This document shows, in pieces, positions 11,301-21,850 of a stretch of DNA of 64,000 nucleotides; position 1 is the stretch's first letter; the number at the start of each line of letters is the position of its first letter. Location of the stretch: assembly GCA_021904315.1 (NCBI GenBank), contig CM038917.1, positions 14,244,041-14,308,040 of the forward strand, in the 5' to 3' direction. The translations under genes and the position numbers were made by a program. Origin of the DNA: Sphagnum magellanicum (lineage: Eukaryota; Streptophyta; Sphagnopsida; Sphagnales; Sphagnaceae). Below the pieces are notes generated by a model. That model was not told the DNA's origin. It saw only the letters and a list, made by a program, of their open reading frames with translations, and did not search any database.

Positions 11301-13091
11301 AAGAAGAGCAACCTGATAAATGAAAGACTCAACAAACATGAGAACAGGGAGATGGCGGAAGACATGTACAGGGTCATGCACATCCAAGCCATGGAACATG
11401 AAGTAGGATCTGCACTGTCAAGGAACACAGCAGTCAGAAAAAACCCACTATTTTTCAGCAACCTCCATCAACAATTCCACACGTATAACCATTATGAGTG
11501 GAGCTCAGAACATATTGAAACTGACAGAAAAAGCTGAACAATGTGACAACCCTTCTCACATAGTCTTCCAGTGTAGATCGTCCTCGTTCCATATCTTTCA
11601 GTGCCACCATAGGCATGCTCACCTCCTCAGGGCCTTCATGACACTTCTTTACACCAACCACCCTGTTCAAATTCATTGGAGTGCTGCCAGAAACCTCCTT
11701 TCTTTTCCGCTCTCTGAGTCTCATGTCATTTGAGACTTTTGAGGAGGAATGAATTTCCTTTCTGTTGGGGACCTGCTCAGAACTGATCTCATTCTGAACA
11801 GGAGGCCAAAGATCAGCAGCCGGGGTCTCTTGTCTGTACAGTGCAGAATCTGCTGCTTTGTGTGTCACACCTGTAAAAGAGCATGAGAGATGTAATATAC
11901 CATTCTTTCCAGAACACTATTATGGCTTGGCTACTGCCGGACTGAGATGAAAGGATGATCAGCTCACACTGCTAGCCATTAGAAAACGCAGGACAACAAA
12001 CACCTGTGGCTTAGTTGAAGACACACACTTACCTGTCAGTTTTCTGCTCTCAAGCTGCTGGAATAGTCCAGTACCCATCATCTGCAGAAGTGTACAAATA
12101 CCACAAAGTTCATTTTGCTTCTTTGGGATCATAACATTCGTGGGTTGTTTAATTGCATACCAATCTCTCTGACAAGCTTAGGATTCACCTTCAAGATTTT
12201 CCTTCTGAATTCACGCTTTTGATACAAAAAATGCTCATCACTCTGCTCTCACTTCTCCAAATGCTCTGGAGTGGACTAGTGTCTGTGCTGGATGAGTCTG
12301 CTGTGCTGCTGTGTGTGGTGAGACAGTTTGAAAAGCTGTCATCCATTGAAAAGCTAGAATTCAAGCTAGGTTCTATTGACAGCATTCAGAACTGGTTTTT
12401 TCGATAGTAGCTAGCTTGATCCTAAACCCTAAACCCAAGCTTGATCCAGTCAGGTTTCCACTTTCTTCAGGCAGACTAGAAACCACATTGGGTGATTGCT
12501 CCTGCTGCAGAAGAAGTTGCCTAATCCAGATTGAATAGTGCACACATAAAACAAAAAACAGTGATGGTAACAAAAGGTTGTCAGAATCACTGTCCAGGCA
12601 ATGCAAGGTACATTGGAGAGAGAGAGAGAGGTTTGTAAATCGTCAAGTGCCTGTGGCAGGCAGCCACTGTTCCAAGTCCAAGGCTCTGTCTAGCACAGAG
12701 GAGGGAGGGAGGTAGGGACACACCTTTGGAATGACATCCATCAGAATCTTGCACCGTGTTACCATTTCTTCGGATTCCTTGCAGACTCCTTCCTGTGAAT
12801 TTTCGTGACAGATTTATGAGCTCAACAAAATGCTTTCAAATCTAAAGCGAACAACAAAACATATGCAAGCATTTCATTCCGGGAGTTTGCTTTCTAGAAT
12901 TTCTGTGTGCAAAAGCAAATTCCAGAAAAGTGGTGGAAGGCAGAAGAATCAGTGGACACACACACCAGGAATATGACAAAATCTGCCAAGAAGCGGTTGT
13001 TGTTGCTGCTGCTGTGCGGTGAGACCAGGGAGTGGGATTGAAGAAGACCCATTGTCTCATGCACAGCTTGCAGCTTCTCCAACACCTCCAT
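8399..13091 (-). CDS. Conserved plant protein of unknown function, at least 16 coding exons
   Basis: Start ATG 13,091, stop TAA 8,399. Firm exons: 13,091-12,966, 12,792-12,724, 12,081-12,033, 11,870-11,560, 11,414-11,313, 11,165-11,025, 10,808-10,678, 10,303-10,222, 10,131-10,039, 9,832-9,768, 9,551-9,539, 9,409-9,329, 8,803-8,695 and 8,502-8,399. Phases close through all of them from 12,081 onward. Two more exons are tentative: one starting at 12,504 (QEQSPNVVSSLPEESGN) and one ending at 12,189 (HFLYQKREFRRKILK). Conserved-looking blocks are STLEDYCRSYFMFHGL, FRHLPVLMFVESFIYQ, QLKSFDYRVLNLLMY, ISELLVEISDDLFDYE, NNSFNILRMFLYIYG and GSWTIPPLIVDEEAYR. I recall very similar unnamed proteins from other land plants, flowering plants included, but no characterised function. 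The first half is low in complexity and basic; the second half is helical and acidic. No signal peptide, membrane segment or catalytic motif is visible. It uses a 13-nt microexon and one GC-AG intron. Confidence 0.78.
9539..9551 (-). other. 13-nucleotide microexon of the conserved gene
   Basis: The bases between an acceptor (GTGGCAG) and a donor (GTAAAA) are only 13 nt long. They complete the TT left over from the previous exon (ending 9,768) as Leu and add Phe-Asp-Tyr-Glu. This joins in phase to GAA-GAT at 9,409 and gives the continuous block SDDLFDYEEDVVNNSF. Skipping it would shift the frame. Confidence 0.8.
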
Positions 13092-14450
13092 CCGTCTCTA
13101 TCTGTTGTATGGGTATGTGTATGTGTATGTGTGTGTGTCTCTCTCTCTTGTGAAACCTGTTTTGCTTAGTGTGGATCTTACTGTTCCAAACCTTCTGGTT
13201 GATCCCTTTGATGCAGGGAATTTGGGAATTGCAGATTCGTATCGTCTTGTCCCCCTTGTGTGTGGTGGGTGGTGGGTGGTGGTGCCGCTGCTTCTGGAGC
13301 GTCTCCTGTTTTTGTGGCTCTGAACGAACCTGTTGAAATTGTTGGCAACAGCAACAACAAAAAACTAACATCACGCAGAGAGATCTGCAAGGTGCAAGCT
13401 GAAATCAGATCTGTACAAGAGCTTTTTTTACAAAACATTTCGGTCCCACATACATGCAAAGCAAGTTTACCTTCAAAACCCCGAAACCCTAAACCCTAGA
13501 AACATTCCAGCGGTAGTGTAGAGACGCTTTGCATCTATGGCGGTAGAGTAGAGTCAGGAGTACTTGTCAGGATAGAAAAGACCCTATCCAGTTCTTCTTC
13601 TCTTCTGTGGGTAGCTCCAGTCTCCGGATTCTTGTTGAAGAGAGCGACGATCTGTAGATATCTATAATGCTCACTCCTGGTCATAGGGGAGTAGTACCCC
13701 ATAGCCGGATTTGCAAGCACGAGCTTCACGAGATTGTTGTGTTGTAGGTGTGAACATTGGTAAATGCTGGGACCCATTTGTCTGCAACCCCATGTCTGAT
13801 GAGCTGCATTTGCATCAGAAGCCACAAGTCTGGGTATATCACTAGGATTTTGGATTGCTGTTTTTTACTTCTAGAATCCTTGGGTTTGTTTGTTTGTTTG
13901 TTGGTTTGTTGGTTGGTTGTTTTCTTTTCCTGATAATCTGAAAGCTCGTGAGTCGATGGAACCTACCCATCCACCCACCCAAGAGCCACAGCTGGAAGGA
14001 ATGTCTATATCCTCCACACTTCTCGGTGGCAGCAAGTGACGGACTGTATGGTGGATTGATCAGAGATTACAAACAAAAGTCTGATGAAGAAGAAGAAGAG
14101 GAAGAAGAAGCTAACTCTACTGGATTGTATCATCTTCAACCCCAACTACCATGAATGTTGTTGATGATGGATCATCATGAGCTGCTCTTGCTGCTGCTGC
14201 TGCTTCTTCTTCTTCTTCTTCTTGCTGCTGATGGAGATCGAACATTCCCTAATTCTTCACAACAAATGCAACAGCAACTAACAGTGATTGCAATAATTAT
14301 AGCATTACAGATTTTTTATGAACTCAAATCAACATTTTCTTTTCTTTTGCAACACAAGCTACAACAACAGACCCAATTGAGGAGCTAATGCTAATGATGC
14401 AATTGGGTCTGTTGATGCATGTAATAATCAACTTTGATTTCTTTTGGTTT
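13092..14450. promoter_or_regulatory. Upstream region of the conserved gene with telo-box and simple repeats
   Basis: This 1.3-kb region has gene-like composition and probably contains the promoter and 5' UTR of the minus-strand gene starting at 13,091. A telo-box-like motif, AAACCCTAAACCCTAG, lies near 13,483-13,499; in plants such motifs are common in promoters of growth-related genes. There is a GTATGT/GT/CT run at about 13,110-13,150, a TTTG run near 13,886-13,915 and a GCT/CTT run near 14,180-14,225. A 96-codon minus-strand frame at 13,535-13,825 has balanced composition and could be a small coding exon, but I recognise nothing in it. The promoter role is inferred from position only. Confidence 0.4.
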
Positions 14451-15100
14451 TGAGGATTGTTTTCAACTTATGAGTCATGGGTTTTTTTTAATCCCAATTA
14501 GTTTTTTCTTTAGAAGTGGATACATAGCTCAAACTGCACACCCCAATGCTCCTCTCAATCTCTAGTTTTTCAAAGACTCCAATGGCTTGCAATTGCAAAT
14601 TCTTTGCTATCTACAAGCAACATAAATATGACAAAATTGCAACTAAGATTTTTAAGTAATCATTGTCATGAATGTTCTTTATATGATGCATTGGATGGTT
14701 GATGACATCAAAATGGAAATGTGATGAAACATGCAACTGCTCCTGCAAATGAAATTGATGAAATTGTGAATAGTTTATAATTTCAAATAAATTTTAATAG
14801 TGATTTTATGGATCATGGTAATAAGGAGCCCTTGGACAAACCTTTCACACTAAAGGAAATTTTTTTAAAAAAAATAAAAGGCAAAAAACCAATGTTTATG
14901 AACACTTTTCAACCATCAATGAAAATCGTACAACAATATTACAATAATTTGAAAAAACCAGTGTTTTACTCAAATATATGGATCTCCAAATTGAAAGTTT
15001 CATAACTAAATTACAAGTTACATAACATTTGAGTTTTGAATCATTCATCAGAATTTAATCTAAATTCAAATGTATTCAAGGAGGCAACATTACTATATTT
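14451..15100. other. AT-rich stretch, nothing recognised
   Basis: Composition drops to strongly AT-rich at about 14,640. From here the window changes from the genic block to the transposon-derived block. Open frames such as 14,808-15,005 are lysine- and asparagine-rich by composition only. Confidence 0.4.
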
Positions 15101-15149
15101 TTTCAACATTATTCTTAACTTCAGTTTTTTTTTGTTAAAAATTCATGAG

Positions 15150-16290
15150 TGGTCATAACCTTTGTTAAGATCTTTTTAATCCTCTTTTCTTTTGTTTTCT
15201 TGTTGATACTATCTTCAATAGTTGTCATATTTTATGTTATCCTTGTCAATCTTATCATCGTCCATTAACCCTCAATTTTGTAACATCTTCATTTGTTTGA
15301 TTTCTTCTTGAATCACTTTGAACATATTAGCTCCTTTGCTATTGTCAAATGTGAAATTTGTTTATGCGTCTACCTTTATTTGAGCTTCCAAAATCCAAAC
15401 CATATCAAAACGATTCAAGTTGCCAATACACATGTTATATAACCACATGCAAGTCATCACCAAATTCAACATGTAATGCAATAGAGTTTTTTTTTTAATA
15501 ATATTTTAAACCTTCCTTTAAACATTCCAAAAGTTTTTTCCATTGACATCCTTGTATTTGATTAGATAAAATTCCAATGTGCTTTGTATCTTGATAGTCC
15601 ATTTTTTTCATCTTTGAATGGAGAATAAAACCATGGATGCATTGGATAAACAACATCTCCTATCAACTTATCATAAAGTTTAAAAAATTCTTTCATCACA
15701 CGATTTTTTTATTTTTTATTTTAAAAAGGAGCTCAATGATGAATCCTACATGCCCACCCATAGTCATAATCCCAAAAATTACATTTTTCATTTATGACTC
15801 CTTGAATCAATGTGGAATAAAAATATTTTTGACAACAATATGATTTTGGATCTATCTTAGGTGTAATAATTAGAATATGATTTCCATTTATGGCACCTAG
15901 AATATAAGGAATTTGATGTCAGCTTTAATGATTATTTTAACCTAATTTTAGTCAATTTAGGTATCACCAATGGTTTTCAATGTTTTTTAATTGTTGCACA
16001 AAATTCTTTCATTATAATTGATGCCACATTTTTTGTATTGTCATAAACTTTTCCACACATTTACGATGAATTTTCACTACCGCATCTTCAATAGTCATTG
16101 ATATTCTAGCTTCAACTACAAGGATGTCATCTTTCATGTTTGTATTTTTTCATTCAAAACCTAGACTTAGAACTCTAATCAAAGCACAAAATGTGTCATA
16201 GCTTTACCCTATATGTTGTTGAAACATCTTTATAGAAACACTCCCCAAAAAATCATTTTATGTGTCCAAACTGTCTTCTCATACCTCCGT
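15150..16290 (-). pseudogene. PIF/Harbinger-type transposase pseudogene
   Basis: Minus-strand translation gives the order of blocks typical of the DDE transposase of PIF/Harbinger elements. They are GAINGNH near 15,880 (family GAIDGxH), YCCQKYFYSTLIQGV then NFWDYDYGWACRIHH down to about 15,730, GDVVYPMHPWFYSPF near 15,630, and STRMSMEKTFGMFKGRFK near 15,500. The second Asp (GDxxYP) and the Glu (MEKTFG) of the catalytic triad survive. The first Asp is changed to Asn, and stops interrupt the frame, so the enzyme is dead. A minus-strand frame at 16,764-17,153 could be the displaced N-terminal part, separated by the C-rich repeat block at 16.3-16.7 kb; that link is weak. Confidence 0.75.
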
Positions 16291-16325
16291 ACTAGTGTGA
16301 ACCCCGTGCACAATGCACAGGTGTG
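16291..16325 (-). mobile_element. Possible Helitron 3' end (hairpin followed by CTAG)
   Basis: On the minus strand a GC-rich imperfect hairpin (CCTGTGCATTGTGCACGGGG) is followed eight bases later by CTAG and then T. This is the layout of a Helitron 3' terminus inserted between A and T. No Rep/helicase gene or 5' TC end was identified, so the call rests on the end structure alone. Confidence 0.35.
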
Positions 16326-16396
16326 TTATTTCAACAATGTTTGGTTGATGTTTTTGGTTTTTTAAAAAAACTTTTCTTTTCAAACAACCGTTGGTC

Positions 16397-16706
16397 CCCC
16401 CCCCGCCACCTCAGTCCTTCGCATTTCCCACTTCGGTTTTTTACCCCGTCAACCCCCCCGCCCGATCCTTCGCATTTCCCACTCCGGTTCTTTAACCCGT
16501 TGAGCCCCCTCGCCCGGTCCTTCGCATTTCTCACTCCGGTTTTTTAACTCGTCAAGCCCCTTCGCCCGGTCCTTCGCATTTCCCACTCTCGTTTTTTAAC
16601 CCGTCGATCCCCCCGGCTGGTCCTTCCCATTTCCCACTCCGGTTTTTTAACCCGTCGATCCCCCCCGCCCGGTCCTTCACATTTCCCACTCCAGTTCTTT
16701 AACCTT
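16397..16706. repeat. C-rich minisatellite, about 57-60 bp unit, about 5-6 copies
   Basis: Repeats of a unit containing GGTCCTTCGCATTTCCCACT, then CCGGTTTTTTAACCCGTC and a C-run, are arranged head to tail. Copies differ by substitutions and by the length of the C and T runs. The block is far more GC- and CpG-rich than everything around it. The minus-strand open frames across it (16,331-16,534 and 16,544-16,852) exist only because the repeat lacks stops. Confidence 0.85.
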
Positions 16707-16744
16707 TCGGTTCCGGTTCTTGAGAACCCAACAGGAACAAAAGA

Positions 16745-17390
16745 ACCGTCGGTTCCTTTCATTTCAACAACCTTGCCAAGCTGATGGTTTTCGTGGAAGA
16801 ACTGCCACTTCGTTGGCCAGTTCTTTGACTTTGTCATTATTTTGAGGCCCATAACTATGTACCAAGACTACCTTAACTGTTCGTAGCCACTGTCCGTCCG
16901 GAGTCAAGGGAAGCTTCATTCTTCCTTTACAATATATAATGCTCCAAACTCTTGGTGGCATGTCAACAAACTCTTGAAAAAATAACAATGCACTAATCAT
17001 ATTCCAATGTTGTGCAATAATTATTTGTTGCAATAAAATCACTTGTGCAATGATTTGATTCATTGCCATAGTAAAAATTAGCACCACCAATATCTTGTGC
17101 CTATGTTCATCCATTGTGTGTGTGTGCAATAGGAAGCAAGAAACAAAAAACAACCCAAAAAATGAAAAAAATGAAAAGAAAAAAAGAATGTCGACCTGAT
17201 TCTTTCACATGTGAATTCCACATTTTTACCAATTTGACCCTCAAATTAAATGTTATGATTTTAGACACAGTCATTGGATCTTGAAAAAAATTAAATAATG
17301 ATGTGAAAAAGGGGCCAATTTAAGGATTCAATTTGTTTCAAATTGGTTCAAAAGATTTTGGCTTCTTGTGTTATATTTAATACTCCTTAA
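16745..17390. other. AT-rich stretch, possible displaced part of the Harbinger element
   Basis: A minus-strand frame of 129 codons (16,764-17,153) is the only sizeable one. It begins with a hydrophobic run and contains PRVWSIIYCKGRMKLPLTP. I do not recognise a domain. It is oriented like the Harbinger pseudogene and lies on its 5' side. Confidence 0.3.
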
Positions 17391-17394
17391 AAGT

Positions 17395-17445
17395 GTAGGC
17401 TTGTGGCATAATGGCCTTATCCCAAGTTCAAACCAAAGTTGGGCG
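17395..17445 (+). repeat. tRNA-like fragment (possible decayed SINE head)
   Basis: TGTGGCATAATGG resembles a pol III A box and AAGTTCAAACC resembles a B box, but they are only about 15 bp apart. That is too close for a working promoter, so this is at best a shrunken copy of a tRNA-derived element. Confidence 0.3.
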
Positions 17446-19545
17446 GGTAAAAACTAGTGTTGCACAAGTATAACTTTTACCCATATATGCCCGTCGGGTA
17501 TGGTTAAGGTATATTGCATATCTGAACCTAATTTTTTAAAACAAATATATCTTAATGAAGTGCATACCTAAGATATGTAAATTTGAAAATTTATAAAATG
17601 TTTAGAACCTTGGATTTTTTTTTTAAATACCCTTATTTGAAACTAGATATGTTTTGGCATCCGGGTAAAAAAATTAGGGTAAAAATGATTAAAACTCTAA
17701 ACTCTAACTAGGCTACCATATTGCATCATTGTTGTTTCACAATCACATTTTTTTATCCCAACTTTTTCTATTGATGTTACTTTGAAACTTGCGTAGATTA
17801 ACAAAAAAACTATACTTATGAAGGATTAAGTTGTTTTTTGCTCTTTTTGTGAAAATTTTGCACTTGCGTCATGAAGCGAAAAAAGGAAGTAAAGAATTAA
17901 ATGGAAGGAATTATGGGGGAATGTCAAGGTAATAGGCAATGTTTAGGAAGAAATTTCTAGTGTCCTAATTGAAGTTTGTCTCTTATCTGATGCCACTAAT
18001 AGAAATTATGTCCTTGTAACTAAAAAAACAATGACTAACTATCATAAATGACTCTATCAATGACCACAGTCATATATTACAACTTCATTATCTCCATGGA
18101 ATAAGTATGAATAATAAATTAATCATTTATATGATTAATGGATGGAAATTTACAAAATAAACATATTTCATCCATTTTTCATCAACCATATTTCAGCCAC
18201 TATGGTTTTCAAGTGTGTTCTAGAAAATAAAACATCGACGTGAATTATCCAATTGTCATTTTTTCAAGTAATGAAATACATAAATCTAATTTATGATTAA
18301 ATTTTGAGTATTACAAATGGTGTGGAAAATATTGTCATGATGTTGTGGCATTTTTTGTATTTAATTAATTAAATAATATCTTGCATCATTGGAAAATGGG
18401 TCCCATTTATGTTTTAAATTTTGAAGATTTATAAAAATGACATATATATCATTAAGTAATTATTGCTACATGGATAACATGGCACCTTGTATAATTATAT
18501 AATCACTAACCTTAAATGATGTGGTACCCTAGGTGGTCATATGATTATTTTACAATGATTCAAAAAAGAATATTAATAATTTAATATGAGTACAAATAGA
18601 TATAATAAACTACAACATGTAAGGAACTTATTTTGATTAATATTATACAAATAGGTAATATATTTAAAAAATTATTACATTTTTCTTAAATATATTTGAT
18701 ATATAATCCATTTTAAATATTCAATGTGACTAAATTAAATATTATACATTGAAATAAATTTTAATGGTAAAAGTATGATATATCATAAATATTTTTAATG
18801 TTTCAATTTTAAAATAGAATAGAAGTGTAAGATGTTGAAAATATATAATTTATTTGTACATTACACTTTTATCATAAATTTGAATGAAAATTTATATAAT
18901 ATATCTATAAAAAAATTTAAAAATTATTTTACATGTGTAAAATGGAATAAAATTTATAATTTTAGAAAAATTAGTTAATATTTAAATATTATTTGATATT
19001 ATTAAAATTAAATTATTTAGATTGAATTATATCTCATATTTAATATGACTAATATTTTTAAAATTATATATATGATTGATTTATGATCCATTAATAAATA
19101 TTTTATGTGGATAAATTATATGGATTCATACATGTAAATTAAAACTTATTAGTAAAATTATGATATATTATAAGAAAAACATAATATAAATTTGTAAACC
19201 AAATGAAGGTTTAAGATATGAAAGTTTTATTTTATTTATTCATGTGTTAATCATAAAGGTTTTTTCATTTACAAATCATGTGTTTGAATTTAATTTTTCC
19301 AAAGTATGGTCATTCAAATGTTATTCAATAACAAAATTCAAATAATTTTCTTTTGAATTAAATTTACATTTTTTAAAAATAAATTATATAATTGTATACA
19401 TTATTGAAGGAAATTTATGAATAAGTTTTCAATTTTTTCATTTGGAAAAAATATTAATAAGATATGATTTATTATATTTGAATTTTTGTGTAATGTTTAA
19501 ATGAAGTGGTCTAAATAGAATAAACATTAGATTATTTCCACAACA
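17446..19545. other. Very AT-rich stretch, no gene seen
   Basis: Both strands are dense in stops, and no protein family or ordered repeat is visible. A short segment near 17,470-17,600 shares GGGTA-rich words with 33,920-34,110, which hints at one old repeat family. The rest, especially 18,540-19,500, is among the most AT-rich DNA in the window. Confidence 0.4.
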
Positions 19546-19548
19546 AGC

Positions 19549-19630
19549 GGGCTGGCTTAGTGGTAAAGGAGTTGAATTCCATGCCTAGGGTCCAAGGATC
19601 GAAATTCACAAATGACACATGTTGTGGTCA
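19549..19630 (+). repeat. tRNA-derived SINE-like head
   Basis: GGGCTGGCTTAGTGGTAAAG contains a good pol III A box (TGGCTTAGTGG). About 35 bp later AGGATCGAAATTC resembles a B box (GGTTCGAAACC type). Order and spacing fit a tRNA or tRNA-derived SINE. No clean cloverleaf with paired acceptor arms could be drawn, so a SINE is more likely than a tRNA gene. AT-rich, A-tract-containing DNA follows, as expected for a SINE body and tail, but no clear 3' end was found. Confidence 0.5.
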
Positions 19631-19639
19631 ACATTGGAA

Positions 19640-21030
19640 TATTGAGCGAATATTCCATATCTACCTAGATTATTTAGGTTAGGTGGTGACACATGTCAAC
19701 AATTGATAGGATGAAAAACAATGAGATAAAAATAATTAAAATAAAAATACATCCTATTATTTATATTATATATAATAAATCTATAATTATAAATATTATA
19801 AAGGTAAAAAATAATGTTTCCCAAGTTTTTGGGTCCAATTTGTAACTATCATTATTGACTTCACATATGTTTTAAATGACTATTGTCCTAAACGATTCAT
19901 CCATAATGACTTTAAGACTATTAGTCATTTTTGTCCTTTATGACTAGAATATTATTTATAAATTCAATCATATATTTGAAGATTTTTACTAGTGTGCAGA
20001 AATGATGATTTTTGGTAGCTTTTTTGGGGTGTTTTTAAAAACATTTGCCAAAATAATAAAGATGGAAATTTTTTAAAACAAATATGCAAGGGTAGCATTG
20101 ATGGAAGAGAATTAGTAGCAACAATGAAGGTGTTTAGGAAAAAGGCATTAAAAAAGTGGGAATGAAAGTTTCGCTATAATTTGGGTGGCGATGGTAATGG
20201 CAACATCTTTGTTGCCACTATTACCGTTGCTTCCTTGTGTTCAATAGTTAGCACCGCGCAAAAATAGGAAAGAGAGAATGATGGACCAAGAGGGATAAAT
20301 AGAAACAAAAAGAAAAAAATTGTAGTTGAAGGCCTTTAGGAAGTAGGAAAGAAAGGTTCCAATTCCATCTCAATATAAAGAGGCCTTGTTGGTAGTCCAA
20401 TTACAAATCCATTAGGGGGATTAGTTGTGAATATACTTTCTTGATTTTCATGGCATGGTGGGACATATGAAAGCAACCACTTTCTAGAACAAAAAAGGAG
20501 GATAATGATGATAACAACACCAACATCAATAGGCAAGAAAACAACAAAGGTGAAGAGGTTAAAGGAAAATTGGTTTTGTGTTTTTTTTTGTTTGGGTTTT
20601 GTTTTGTGGTGGGTCCCTTTTTTAAGAAAAAAAACTTTCATCAAGCTTTAAAAGTTTTTTATTACCAAGAATCTAATCATTATTTACAAATTAAGCATAA
20701 TAGAAAATTTCTATTACAAAGAGAAAGACTTCGCCATAATCTTGGTTTTTGTCACAATCTTAAAGAAATAACAAAGGAAGAAGAATATATATATATATAT
20801 ATAATATAAATGCATTGTAAATGTGAATGTGTCAATACTTAATGGCTAATCATTCACCAATAATATGTTTTCCTAGGAATTTTTTTTAAAGTAAAAGATT
20901 GAATCTAGGATTTTTTTTATTATTAAAGTTAGGTGTTACATTAGTTGGGTAGTCCAAAAAACAAAAGATTAAAAGTTTATGGGCCCCTAATTCTTGCACA
21001 ATAACTTTTTAAAAATTGTATAGGTTTTGT
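19640..21030. other. AT-rich stretch with small islands, no gene recognised
   Basis: A short island at 20,140-20,260 (GGCGATGGTAATGGCAACATC) is less AT-rich. A (TA)n run lies at about 20,788-20,803. The 102-codon minus-strand frame at 20,336-20,644 is low-complexity and shows no family resemblance. Confidence 0.35.
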
Positions 21031-21039
21031 TAATGTCAT

Positions 21040-21850
21040 AACCCTATTTTGAAGGAAGTGTGAAGATGAAACTCACACTCCCGAAATTGGGACTTGGGAG
21101 TCCTCTGGGACTCCTGAAATTTCAGAGTTTGATTGCAGGGGTCAAAGCATCTTGCATTGGGGTGTTCTTTATAGCATTGGAAAGCTATTAAAGTGTAGAT
21201 GTCGAAAATGGCCTCGCATTGGCCATTTGGACATATGCAGCACAAGTTATGGCAAAAAGAAGGGCTGAGAGTCAAACTGGCAGTTTGACTCCCGACCACT
21301 AAAAGTCGGGAATCGACTCGACCCTGGTGCATGCAGGTGAAATGCAAATACCATTGGAAAGCTCTTGAGGAGAGCTACAACTTTGCTTGAAACCTCATCC
21401 CAATCGAAGTTCTAAGTGAAGAGTTATGATCATTCAAAGTCCCGGGAATCCAAACCCGAATAATTTCGAGACTCCTCCTTGGGAGTCCCGGGACAAAAAG
21501 TCATTCGGATGTGGGTGTCGCAGAGAGGCACAAAGTATACTATATGGGGGAAGGTGGTGACTTCCCCCAAGTCCAGGCCGTGGTGAGTCAAATAAATCCA
21601 GAGTTGCCCGTGGCTTGTCCTAGCACCAAGGGTGCTCCAGAATGTGAACTAACTAACTTGTTGGTTGGTTTGATGCAAGTTCGAGTAAGTGAATAGCTTG
21701 TCACTTCTTCCTAGTCTCATCTCGGAGCTTCAGCACGCCCCTCCACTCCTTTTAGTGCTGAGAACAGGGAGCGTGCCCCGAGTCCCCCACAATTCCATAA
21801 CTTGAGTAACTTAGACCCAACTTGGGGCTAACTAGGGACTTGGGAGCATG
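21040..21850. repeat. Moderate-GC block, probably part of an unrecognised repeat
   Basis: Composition rises well above the flanks. The words GGGAGTC, GGACTCC and TCCCGGGA recur in both orientations. There is no coding signal: frames are short on both strands. The sharp boundaries and self-similar words suggest a younger or untranslated part of a retroelement, such as an LTR, but neither a matching second LTR nor a primer-binding site was seen. Confidence 0.3.

Noticed and set aside
8399-13091. Treating this gene and RSP3 as one long transcription unit
   Set aside because: The exon chain ends in an in-phase stop at 8,399, and RSP3 has its own ATG with an upstream stop. About 1.25 kb lies between them, so they are separate genes.
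13535-13825. 96-codon minus-strand frame as a small gene
   Set aside because: Balanced composition makes it possible, but nothing in the sequence is recognisable and no supporting splice or start signal stands out. It was kept only as a note in the upstream region.
16331-16852. Two minus-strand open frames rich in Gly, Lys and Arg
   Set aside because: They translate the C-rich minisatellite, whose unit lacks stops in that frame. They have no start context or family match.
19549-19625. Functional tRNA gene
   Set aside because: The A and B boxes are present, but acceptor and anticodon arms could not be paired convincingly. A SINE head fits better.
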